From positions 1 through 19,666 of the forward strand of contig NW_014012784.1 of NCBI RefSeq assembly GCF_000611645.1: a stretch of 19,666 nt of DNA, in the 5' to 3' direction. The stretch comes from Monoraphidium neglectum (lineage: Eukaryota; Chlorophyta; Chlorophyceae; Sphaeropleales; Selenastraceae). Numbering within the stretch: the first letter of the stretch is position 1; every line of letters starts with the position of its first letter. Shown here piece after piece: positions 1 to 12,054 of this stretch. The position numbers and the translations under genes were made by a program. The notes under the pieces are model-generated. The model saw only the letters and a program-made list of their open reading frames with translations. It made no database searches and had not been told where the DNA came from.

Positions 1-273
1 GGTTTAGGGGTGGGGTTGGGGGTGGGGGTGCAAGTTGAGGACGCCGGGTTATGCATGTGGTAGGTGGGGGCCGTCCTCACAAGAGGAGGGCGGGTGTGCC
101 GCGCGACGCCCGAGGGCCGCTGTGCCGGGGCAGCGAGGGGTGCACTGCGCATGGATACCCATATCTTGATGTCTAGCTCAGGCATTGGGCGGGGCTGTAC
201 AGGGATCAGGGTGTGGGAACTGCGGCAGCCCTGCCACACCGCGCTGCGGCCCTGTCGCTCCGCGCGGGCCCAC
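1..273 (-). other. probable ABCG intron sequence
   Basis: Begins with the GT donor at 273-272 after the Q-loop exon and shows no further exon that would continue an ABCG protein (no DDLLYPHLTV-like segment in any minus frame). The first 30 bases are a G-rich, C-rich-on-sense tract. I read it as intron running off the window. Confidence 0.5.
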
Positions 274-1863
274 CTGCAGCACGAAGCCGACGCGGCGCTT
301 GGCCTGCTTCGAGAACTTGGCGCCGTTGACAGTCACGCGCCCAGAGGTGCGGACGGCCCTGGGGGAGGGGGAGAGCGCGGCAGAGGAGGGGAGGGCGTTG
401 AGACGGCACAAAGCAGGGGGTTGGCCGGGTGGAGGAGCCAAACTGGGGTTCGCGTTCGTTCAGGCAGGCCACGACCTGTTGTGGACGGGTGATAAATTGC
501 TGGCTGGGCGAACATAAATCCAGCGACCCATGGCGGCACGACAGGCAGCCCAAGTGTGGGCGTCGCGCTCACGCCTGTCCCCTGGACCCGCTTGAGAGGC
601 TGCGCACCTGGGGGCACGGCCGCTGATGACCGACAGCAGGGAGGTCTTGCCGCTGCCGCTGGGGCCCCTGGGGACGAAAGAGGCAGGAGGGAAAGAGGAT
701 GGGGGGAACAGGAACGCGAGGGGAGCGATGAGGCACAAGGCATGTACACAGCCGCAGCAACCCCTGCACGTCTTCACAGAGGGCCGGTGTATCCCTGCAG
801 CACGCAAGCCCCCGCGCTGTGCCTGCCAAGTACATACAGCACCCCAAATCGCGCAGTTGTCAGCCACATCCCCACAAACTCCAGCCTGTCAAGGTGCTGC
901 TGTGAGCAGTGCTGCAGATGGCGAGCACACTCTCAGCTCCTCATCGGCCCCTCATCGGCCCTTCATCGCCCCCTCATGAGCGGCAGCTCCCCCCGCTCAC
1001 ATGAGGGCGAGGACCTCTCCAGGCAGGATCTCCCCCGTTACGCTGAACAGGATCTGGAAGAGGGGGAGGCGGCGGGGGCCCAGGCAAGCCCGTGCAATGC
1101 ATGATGTCAATACAGGGGGGGGGGGTGCAGCGGTCAAGAGTGCCGCCGGGGACGACCCAGGCTGCTGTCCAGCAACAGTTTTGCCCCACCCTCAGTCATA
1201 GGCGCACCCCTGCTTTGACACGCACCGAGGCGCCTGCCGCCCCCAGTGACCCAGAGCAAGGGCCACTGGCAAGCCTCCAAGCCTTGGTCACAGCTCACAT
1301 ACAGCAGCCAACACCACGAGGCCCAGCTGCCCAGGAAAGCCGGCCTCCCTGGAATACCTTTTCCCATCAACACCCTACCCATCCCTTACACCTGCATGCT
1401 GTTGCAGAGGACGACGACACCCACACCCTGGATGCCTCAACCCTGACCCCTTTCCCCTCGCGGCCCTGGGCCCCACCTGTCGCTCCTCGGGCCCCTTCTC
1501 CCCGCCCTTGGCTGCCGTCCTGATCCTGTCGAGCACGCCTGGCGGCTGCAGGTTCGTCGACACGTAGGCTGAGATGCGGCTGTACCGCAGTGTCAGCTGC
1601 TGGTCGTCGTCGATGGACGCCATCAGGTCGGGCCGCGCCTTGGGGCTCGCGCCCGCGCCGCCGTCGGATGCGGTGGCGGCGGCCGGAGCCCCGGCCGGGC
1701 CGGCGAGGCTCTGGGGCGGCGGGAGGGGGAGCTCCGAGGAGGCGTAGGAGACGAGGGGCTCGGGCGGCCCGAGGTTGACGACGAATTCAGCAGAGCCGCG
1801 TGCGTGGCGCTCGGCGGCGGACGCCTCTACGCTGGGCCGCTGCCGGGCGCGTGGGTCCGACAT
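274..1863 (-). CDS. ABCG-family ABC transporter, N-terminal part (3' end off window)
   Basis: Exons read downwards are 1863-1477, 1053-1001, 667-608 and 358-274, giving 195 residues in one continuous frame with GT-AG introns. Residues 1-129 hold a variable low-complexity N-terminus, then the lead-in typical of ABCG proteins. The second exon gives ILFSVTGEILPGEVLAL. The Walker A loop GPSGSGKTS is at 148-156 with catalytic Lys154. The fourth exon ends in RRVGFVLQ, the ABCG Q-loop (Gln195), directly at a donor. The signature motif, Walker B, H-loop and membrane domain must lie left of position 1. ABCG proteins are usually half-size ATP-driven exporters of lipids or hydrophobic compounds; the substrate cannot be told here. 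The start is uncertain: Met at 1863 (MSDPRARQ) is chosen, but an in-frame Met at 1962 would add 33 residues. The family call is secure; the exon ends are inferred from phase. Confidence 0.85.
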
Positions 1864-2804
1864 TGCGGACGGGGCGGCTCCTGTGGCCGTTGATGTGTTC
1901 GGCGTCAACGCCCCCGGGGCCGTGCGGGCGCCTCTGTCGTCGCCTCGCGTTGTGTGAGTCAAGGGTGTGCACGCTGTAGGATGGGCTGGCGCTCAAGACG
2001 GTTGCCGCAATCAAACCGCCTGCTACTGGGTTGACGCCTGCCTGACGCAGGCGGGCCCACACTCGGAATGTGCTGCGTGCTGAGGCGGCGCAACGTGGCG
2101 CCTGTGCTTCCTGCGACACGCAGCATGGTTCGGCATAGTCTAATTACAATCACGACATCTTGTGACGAGACTTGTGCATCGTAGGCTGACCCTGGGTGCT
2201 GTGTGGCCGATGATGAAGCAGTCCGCCCCCGCGGGCCTCGCCTACCTGAACAAGCCAGCAAAAGCGTTGAAGTCTATGTATAATCCTCGATAGCGATGCT
2301 GCTGGAGGCTGATGTGCCAATTGCTAGTGATGACAATCAATTTGCTCGCCCTGCGCTTCGCAATATGGCAGGCGGTGTGGCAAAAGCGGGGAAATCGGTT
2401 TGCTATGCTGAATGAAAATGCCACTCGCCGCTTGTACAGCCTGCCCAGTGTTGCGCGTCTTTTCCCGCCCTTCGCCGCCTGCTCGATGCTGACACGACTC
2501 ACCCTGGGTCTGCAGCAGCTTCTTGGCAATGACGGCAGGAAGCAGCAGGACGTCGTGTCGCGAGGAGCGTCATCGGCGTGCTCGGTTGTCCCGTGGTGCT
2601 GCTTATTATTATTTTATGCACACGGGCACCATTTGCGCTCAAGTTGCAGGGCGTGGGACCCGAGGGCACCCACGGACGGGGCCCCACGTCAGAGTTTGTG
2701 GAGGATTGGTTGTGAACTGGCTTGGCTTCCACCATCGAGGTACTGTGGGCACTATGCGGCCCAGCGTGCCAAGCTCACAAGTTCCGGGCCAACGGCTGAG
2801 GCAA
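1864..2804. other. spacer upstream of the ABCG gene, no supported gene
   Basis: Contains the 5' region of the minus-strand ABCG gene. The stretch around 2140-2420 is visibly less GC-rich than its surroundings. A TGTAA motif lies on the minus strand at 2144-2148. Open frames here (for example plus 2312-2875) show no recognisable domain and run into the dispersed repeat, so I do not call them genes. Confidence 0.4.
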
Positions 2805-2940
2805 GTGGTAGTGAATCAAGGGGCCTTTCAGCCCAAGACCTCAGGTCCAGGGGCAGCCCCCACCAAACCCCTTAGCAGCTGGTGGGGTTCACAGGGGAGT
2901 CCCCTGTGCAACCGGTTGCAACTGATGACATCACCCTGAA
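2805..2940 (+). repeat. dispersed repeat, copy A (inverted relative to copy B)
   Basis: This segment matches the reverse complement of about 6581-6764. Shared blocks include a stretch around CTTTCAGCCCAAGACCTCA, then CCCACCAAACCCCT, CAGCAGCTGGTG, GTGCAA(C/T)CGGTTGCAACTG and ACATCACCCTG(A/T)AACT. Copy A lacks about 40 bases that copy B has before the last block. The last block recurs in degenerate form just downstream at about 2955-2990 (CACCACCCTGTAACTGAT). The sequence also keeps a readable peptide in both copies (QGxFQPKTS), which hints at a former transposon or retroelement, though no transposase or reverse transcriptase is visible. Confidence 0.75.
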
Positions 2941-3554
2941 ACTGATTGCAGCCCATGCACAGCCGATTGCACCACCCTGTAACTGATCGCCGCAGCACCG
3001 CAAGCACCCCACGCCCCGCAGCAGGCGCCGCTGACGCCCGCGCGTGCAATCAAGTGCGTGCTGTGCCTGACAGGCACGCCCCGCCCATTGCACATTGCAG
3101 CGCCTGCAATGAACACAGTACCACACCCCTTGCGCGCCGCTGAGTTCCGTGAGAACCGCATGCCAGCTGACTGTGTGTGTCATGTCACTTCGACTGCACT
3201 TTAGTAGCGCCTTCGCTGAGCTTAGCCACTTCCTCTGCGCTTGGAGCTGTAGGTGCTATCAAGATCAGGTAATGTAAACGTGCTGGGTTCGCCCCCAGTG
3301 GCAAGTTTGGGCGAGGCACAGGCATTTGCACCTCCGGCTCTCGCTGGGCTGTGCACTGCTCAGGCCCTTACGGTGATGAATATTGGTACATACTGCCTCA
3401 AGCAGACGACGCGCACACGCATAGCGCTGGGCCCCTCGACGCTTCGAGCAGCTCATCCAGGCCTTCTCGACCAACCCTGCCCGTTTGTTGCGCTGCATCC
3501 TTTCCCTAAAGGCTGCAGGAGGCTGAGCGCTAAATATTGCTTCCTTGTTGCCAG
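2941..3554. other. region between repeat copy A and the unknown gene
   Basis: No supported coding region. The right part may be the 5' untranslated exon of the downstream gene, because a CCAG|GTGAGG donor sits at 3554/3555 and a good acceptor (TTTACTGCAG) ends at 3702. A plus frame from 3253 ends at this donor but would not join the downstream ATG in frame. Confidence 0.35.
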
Positions 3555-3702
3555 GTGAGGTCACAGACTGGGTCCTGCATGACAGCACTGTGGTGCGGTC
3601 CGGGTGTGCTCTTCCGGGTGTCCATGCAGGGTGTCCATGCAGGGAGCTCTCGTCCCAGGCGTGCACAATTTGAGAGCGTGCAACTGGTTGTATTTACTGC
3701 AG
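3555..3702 (+). other. possible 5' UTR intron
   Basis: Flanked by CCAG|GTGAGG and by a pyrimidine-rich acceptor TTTACTGCAG, 32 bases before the chosen ATG at 3735. Joining across it puts the upstream open frame out of phase and into an early stop, so it would be a leader intron. It includes a short tandem duplication GGTGTCCATGCA around 3617-3641. Confidence 0.35.
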
Positions 3703-3734
3703 GCCAGCACAATCACAAGTGCCCACATCAAGAT

Positions 3735-6220
3735 ATGTCTTCTAGGGCCGGCCTACTGCGGAAGGTGCCGCGCCTGTTTCCAGATGACACTGGCAGACGC
3801 GCTCAGGCGACAAACCTGGTGTTGAACCTTGAAGAAGATATTGCAGCTGTGTTTCTAGACTGGGATGATAATGAACTGCGGGCTACTATATTGGAGAGAT
3901 TAGGTAAGGCCAGGACCAGGCATGCTACCTTGCCAGCCGTGCCCAGTTCGCCTCATCACCAGACTGCGTGCGCTGGCGCTGCTCGCTCGTATGCTGCTGC
4001 GGCTGCTCTTCCACTCTCCCCCTTCCCCTCGTTCACGCCACGTGCTGTGTTCTGTCACCCACCGACTTCCAATCCTTGTGCGCCTGCGCTGCCGCTGGCC
4101 ACTTCGCATTGTCACCACTCCACCCTTCGCTGTTATCCCGGCACGGGATTAGGTGAGCATCATGTGCATTGTACAATCCGCATTTCACAATCCATATCAC
4201 TACCTGGATGGGGCTTGGACTTCACGGGGTTGGCCACAACAGACGTTGCTGGTTGGGGTGGATGGGGACGACGATCAGTGCCAACTTGCCTAAGACCCAC
4301 TTGCACCTTGCAAGCACAGGCAATGCCGTGCGCCCTGCTGCATTGTGGGCGCATTTTGCAGCAAGCACGCTTATCTGTGCCTACTTTTCCGCATCCACAT
4401 CACTGATTGTCCCTGCCGACGCCGCCCGCATACCCGCTGCCCTGCATCCCTCCTCGTCCCACCTCGTCCTTCCCACATGCTGTGCTCCATCACATGTTCC
4501 TTTCCTCACACCCTTCCTTTTCATTGCATTTGCCATCGTGGCTTTCGCCTGGGGCTCTGCAAATGACCCACCGCAGCAGGTGAGATGCCGCAGGGTTTAC
4601 GATGGTGCTTGTGGCAAGCCTGCTGACCCTGCACCCCCAGCCGCGCCTTGTCGAGCAGCCGTGAAAGCGTCTCCGTGGAGGCACTGCACCATACTCGGCG
4701 GGTTGTTCCCCGAGCTCGCCACCTGTAAGCCTGCGCTGACGCTGCTCGCACGCGGCTGCAACCCTCCCCCCTCGCACTCCCTCTCCCCCCTCCACCTTCC
4801 CACACACTGTGCTCTGTCACCTGCTGGCTTTGGTTTTTCAACTGTGTCGGTCCTTCACCCCAGCACCCCTGAAACGTATCCCTCCCATGTGCACAACAGG
4901 CGGGCGCGTGTTCTACGACGACGTCATACTGGACATTTTTGGCGGCGACGGCGATGAAGAGGAGGAGGTCATAAAATTTGACCGAGTGAGCGCTGCCACA
5001 CTTGAGAGGGTGTTGGACAGGCGGGGCTGCGAGCTGGTGCAGGACCCAACCAGCAAGGATTGGGTGGGGTTTGATTGCATCAAGCTGCAAGACAACATCC
5101 TGCTCAAGGCTCTGCGAGAGTTCATCCCCTTGGACCGACGGGTGAGTCCTTTGCCGGTGTGAAAGGTTGCGCACCTCCAGCAGACCAGCACTGAGGACTT
5201 TCCAGTCTGGTTAACACCATTTCCTGCTATTTTGCAGCCTGTTAGTTTGCAGCAGCCAGCTCAGAAGCACATCACCTACAAATGTCAGCCTGTGCTTTGC
5301 CTGATTTCTATGGCGACGCTGTTGGTAGCCAGCTGGTGGTCAGTTGGGCATCCACGGCAGATGGCATTGTTGCAGTGCTACGCCATGATGGCTGGCTCAC
5401 ACACAATACATTGCACCACGCAGGTCTCATTGTTGGAGGGGTTTGTCGAGTCGTCCGTGAATGCGTTTGAGGCAAATGCAACCGAGGCGGTTTGCACACT
5501 CCTGAAGGAGCAGCACGGGGACGCGCAGGTGCTGCCCATCAGGGAGATCACGAGCGCCGATGGCCAGATGCGGGAGGTGGACGGTGTGGTGGTAGCTGGC
5601 GGCTGCGCTGCCATCGTGGAAGCTGAGCAGGTGGTGGATGCCAAGGCTGTGTCCCAGCTTACTTCATGCCTGGACTTCATGAGGTAAGCCATGCGCGCTC
5701 TGATGCTCTTTGCCCCATCAGGAGGCGGGACACCTTTTTGTTGGGACGCTTTGCAGATCGGGTTACTGGCCGGGGCATCTGGGTTTTCAACTGTGCAAAC
5801 ACTGCATGTTGGCAGCGCCTTGTTGCTTTGTTGCAGAAGCTGTTGGGGCATGTAATTGAGAACACTCCTTCATGCTTGCTCTGACCATCCCACATTGCTT
5901 TCAATCATGCGTCAAGCACCTCTTGTTACCCTGTTGCGACCGCCTGTGTGCACCGCAGGGAAAAGGAGCTGACTGGTGGCGCTGCACAGCTCAAGGGCAA
6001 AGAGCTGCGCGGGTTCCTGGCTGGGAGGACCGTCATCAGCGACCCTGTGCAGCTCAAGTTGCTGCAGAGCAGGTGTGAGGAGCACGGCTACCGGATCATG
6101 GTGACGAGCGGCAGGGCTCTGAGCCCAGGCAACAGCAGGGTGCCCCAGCTGAGGGTGGAGTGCGCCATCCGCAGGAGGATGTGCAGCAGGACCGCCTGTG
6201 CTCTACGTGTGTCTCTGTAA
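3735..6220 (+). CDS. uncharacterised protein with a degenerate PD-(D/E)XK-like region
   Basis: Exons 3735-3903, 4900-5141, 5424-5683 and 5959-6220 join without a frame break into 310 residues; all three introns are GT-AG and the split codons at 57 and 224 are restored. Exon 2 carries an acidic run at 73-79 (DGDEEEE) in a helix-rich segment. Exon 3 has a helix with Glu158, a strand with REVDGVVV (Asp190) and a strand with AAIVEAEQ (Glu203, Glu205), the order and spacing of a PD-(D/E)XK nuclease core. The usual lysine (E-x-K) is Glu205 here, so the protein is probably not an active nuclease if the assignment is right. Exon 4 has KELRGFLAGRTVI and GYRIMVTSGR. The function is unknown; the fold is my inference from motif order only. 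Copies of a dispersed repeat lie on both sides in opposite orientations. The C-terminus is uncertain because the stop overlaps a donor-like GTAAGG. Confidence 0.7.
3904..4899 (+). other. long intron 1 of the unknown gene with internal repeats
   Basis: At 996 bases it is much longer than most other introns in the window. Three diverged units share a pyrimidine-rich stretch ending in CAC(G/A)(T/C)(G/A)CTGTG(T/C)TC(T/C)(G/A)TCAC, at about 3969-4060, 4436-4493 and 4732-4820. Several internal GTGAG/GTAAG sites exist, but splicing 3903 directly to 4900 keeps the frame, so no extra exon is needed. Confidence 0.5.
6216..6220 (+). terminator. TGTAA overlapping the stop codon
   Basis: The last codon and stop read CTG TAA, which forms TGTAA. 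As a poly(A) signal it would give an extremely short 3' UTR. The same bases start GTAAGG, which could be a splice donor. I see no other TGTAA until 6592, inside repeat copy B. Confidence 0.25.
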
Positions 6221-6580
6221 GGCCTAGTTCTTCGTTTCAATGGCACCATGTGTGTGATGTCGGTTCACCCTTGGCTTGCGGCTGGTGCACATCAGAGGGC
6301 CGTAGCATGGGAGTGATGACAGCCGGAAGACAGAATCACGAAAATAAACACATTGCGCAACGGCCAGGGAAAATGATGAACGCTGAGGGCACGCATGAAC
6401 CTAACCACGCATGCGCAAGGGGCAGCCAGGCTCAAGCAGAATGCCAAGCCAAAGGAAACCGGTCCTTGGGGAAGAGTGCACAAAACGCAAAGGGGTAAAG
6501 GTTGACTGGGTGCCCTTGTCCTTTCCTTGCATGGATCGGACGGTGCCGGGGACAAGGAGTCTTTGGATGTTTCATGGGGA
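6221..6580. other. 3' flank of the unknown gene, nothing recognised
   Basis: Probably 3' UTR plus spacer. No domain, RNA gene or strong repeat is visible. Confidence 0.35.
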
Positions 6581-6764
6581 GTTACAGGGTGATGTAATCA
6601 GTTGGATCATGATCATCATCATTACTCTTATGCCATAGCATCGCAGTTGCAACCGATTGCACAGAGGACCCCCCTCTGACTCGCACCAGCTGCTGAGGGG
6701 TTTGGTGGGGCCGACCCCTGGACCTGTGAGGTCTTGGGCTGAAAGCCCCCTTGATGTACTACTG
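6581..6764 (-). repeat. dispersed repeat, copy B (inverted relative to copy A)
   Basis: Reverse complement matches copy A from the CATCAAGGGG block through the CACCCTGTAACT block. It carries an extra segment of about 40 bases containing a run of ATGATG/ATCATC triplets near 6606-6625. The end motif GTTACAGGGTGATGTAATC at 6581-6599 corresponds to the end of copy A. The divergence between the copies is moderate, so they are not a recent identical duplication. Confidence 0.75.
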
Positions 6765-7716
6765 AGGCAATGCTGGACTGGCTGGCAAACAAGATGCACG
6801 TCCGGGGCCCTGCTGCCCCACCCTGCCGCCTCGCGCGACTGCACGACATGATACAGGAGCAGTGACTGTGCTCGCGGTAACGAGCTGGATGAGCGCAGGG
6901 CGCCGCTCAGGTCGTGCCGTCGGCATGCACCATGCTGGATGTGCATGTGATACGCACCATGCCCCTCACACAAGCGAACACAGACGCGCACATTAGGAAC
7001 TCAAACACCTGTTTCTGTCATAACCACATGACTAGTGCACAGGACTAGTGCGGTGGCCACTGTACTTGGCTGACGTTGGGTGTGGCCAGATGGCACTCAT
7101 GTATGGCGATGCCCGTTCTCACCCTGCGCGAGGCGGGCGCTTGCAGCGCCGGCAGCAATGTGGCGTCCAGCTTCTGTCGATTTACAGTGTTTAAGGGGCC
7201 TACTCGAATGGGCGAGCTATTCTGCTTGTTTTTGTTTTTGTCGTGAGCGATGCACATGTGACAGTGACCATCCAGACCCAGTACACTTGCACCAGAGCCA
7301 GCAAACGGGGTCAGGGCCAGTGACATCTTACGAAATTCAGCGGTGCAGCAAACACGTGAGGGGCGGCAGACTGTGGAACAGCGTCGTGTTGCTAGACACG
7401 TGTCAAGGCGTGCAGCTGGGGCAGCGCACAAGGTGCGTGTAACGTGAGTCGACCACGACAGATGAAACGTCGGGAGCTCGACGCTTCTGCAGGTTTTGGC
7501 AAGGCGTTGTTGGCAAGGAACGGTTCACTTGCTTTACGAGGCGTACTTGGAGCTTGGTGATAGTCAAAGGCTACACACACAGCCTCGCCAAGACATCAGA
7601 TCGTAAGCAGGTGGCTTGCCTACATGATCTTATGTCAGCTGCCAGTCCCCTTGCAGCAGGTCAGCCAGGGCTACTGGCCCAGGGTGAGCCGCAGTCCACA
7701 ATTTGCAGGCCCTTCC
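6765..7716. other. convergent spacer between the unknown gene and the OYE gene
   Basis: No supported gene. Two CACGTG hexamers lie at 7353-7358 and 7397-7402, the second inside the palindrome GACACGTGTC (7395-7404). GACTAGTGC occurs twice near 7028-7051. A minus-strand TGTAA is at 7182-7186. Part of this is probably the 3' UTR of the flavin oxidoreductase gene. Confidence 0.4.
7182..7186 (-). terminator. candidate poly(A) signal of the OYE gene
   Basis: First TGTAA I find on the minus strand after the stop at 7717, about 530 bases downstream. This implies a long 3' UTR, which is common in green algae, but the assignment is weak. Confidence 0.25.
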
Positions 7717-10931
<3,215 letters not shown>

Positions 10932-11520
10932 GCTTGAGGTTGGGAGAGGGGAGGTTGCAAGAATCTGACTTTTCATCCAAGACCTGCGGTGGTGCTTTGT
11001 TATCTTTCGAAGCGTTGGGAGCGGCACAAGCGCCCCCATGTGCTGCAGGACTGGCCTCCCGCCATCGGGACTGTGGCTGGGTGGCCGTACTAGGACTATT
11101 GCGATCCTCTCACCTGATGTTTGTGTGACACCCAACGCAACAAGATGCAGTGCGCACGCTACTACGACCACGACAGTCTGCGAATCGTGATCTCGCGCAA
11201 AAGGACCTGGGGACAACCACAAGCACCTGCTATCGCAGAAGGCATTCAATGAGTGCCAGTAAGTAGCCATGTACCCATCATTGAAGCACAGCCGAGATGG
11301 AACGACAGTCGTCATCCTTCAAAACCCAGCAGTAATCCATCAAGCTGTCGAGGCGCGCGCAGCGTGCGGCATTCGGGACAGACCAGCATCTTGCAATACG
11401 CTGCACAAGGTGCCCAAATGAACATCCGCAGGCCGTTCGACAGTAGAATTCCCAGCAGCACAGTTGCAAGCCACACATGATATGTCAGCAAGCATGTTGC
11501 CTGTGCGCGTGCATGTCGCC
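10932..11520. other. upstream region of the OYE gene
   Basis: Expected to hold the promoter and 5' UTR of the minus-strand OYE gene. No core promoter element is convincing. An in-frame extension to an ATG at 11315 exists but shows no family similarity before residue MSALALF, so I keep the start at 10931. Confidence 0.4.
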
Positions 11521-11640
11521 CGTGCGCGTGCGCGCACATGCACGCACATGCACGCACATGCACGCACGTGCACGCACATGCACGCACATGCACGCACATG
11601 CACGCACATGCACGCACGCACGCACGCACACACGCGCGTG
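11521..11640. repeat. 120-bp alternating pyrimidine-purine tract with 10-bp tandem repeat
   Basis: Every position from 11521 to 11640 alternates pyrimidine-purine. Within it, 11531-11610 is eight consecutive 10-bp units of CACGCACATG; the first is CGCGCACATG and one is CACGCACGTG. Flanks are CG/CA-rich. Such sequence favours left-handed Z-DNA. It lies between the OYE 5' end and the CPBP 3' end, with no supported coding role. Confidence 0.9.
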
Positions 11641-11894
11641 GGCGCGCACTCACACAGTGCCCCTTGTCAGGGGCTGTCGTTCACCCGGGTGCCCGCCCCA
11701 AGTAACCGTTTGGTCTGCTCAGCCTGACCGACAATTGCGACTTGCCGCCTCGCTTTTCGTCGGCTCACTCACACGTTGGCCTTGCTCAGACCCTTAATGC
11801 CAGCCAGGCCCTGCCCCCACCACAGAAGGGGCCCAACTGGTGAGGGACGTGTTGGGCACATCTTGCCGACTCCCAAGTGCGATTACTTCCCTAA

Positions 11895-11895
<1 letters not shown>
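11641..11895. other. spacer, nothing recognised
   Basis: Between the alternating tract and the CTG repeat. No gene, RNA or further repeat is supported. Confidence 0.4.
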
Positions 11896-11935
<40 letters not shown>

Positions 11936-11940
11936 TGTTG
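11896..11940. repeat. (CTG)12 trinucleotide repeat with TTG CTG TTG tail
   Basis: Twelve uninterrupted CTG units at 11896-11931, then TTG CTG TTG. It lies just beyond the probable poly(A) signal of the CPBP gene, so it is probably intergenic or at the extreme 3' UTR. The same (CTG)n-TTG-CTG-TTG order occurs inside that gene at 13234-13266. Confidence 0.9.
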
Positions 11941-11956
11941 CCGCAATGCTTGATGT

Positions 11957-11961
11957 TTACA
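11957..11961 (-). terminator. candidate poly(A) signal (TGTAA) of the CPBP gene
   Basis: TGTAA on the minus strand, 93 bases after the TGA at 12057-12055. Position and motif fit the green-algal signal. Confidence 0.55.
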
Positions 11962-12054
11962 GGTACCGTATACACGATTGGTTCGTGCAGGCATCCATGT
12001 ATGCAACACACTTGCGGGCGCCGCATCGGCAGGGGGCGCGCGCCCTCCCTCGGA

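Noticed and set aside
1..35. telomere-like GGTTTAGGGG at the left edge
   Set aside because: Only one TTTAGGG-like unit is present and the rest is irregular G-rich intron sequence, not an array.
2242..2529. 95-residue basic minus-strand open frame followed by TGTAA at 2148-2144
   Set aside because: The poly(A)-like motif is suggestive, but there is no domain, no supporting exon and no conserved motif.
2312..2875. 187-residue plus-strand open frame
   Set aside because: No recognisable domain, and it runs into the dispersed repeat; composition looks non-coding.
3286..3306. tRNA T-arm-like GGGTTCGCCCC
   Set aside because: The loop has six bases and no anticodon or acceptor stem can be placed around it.
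7045..7442. open frames of about 120 residues on both strands
   Set aside because: They overlap each other, show no family motifs, and lie in the convergent spacer.
11521..11650. CRISPR-like tandem array
   Set aside because: Units are 10 bp with no spacers, and the surrounding genes are eukaryotic; it is a simple tandem repeat.
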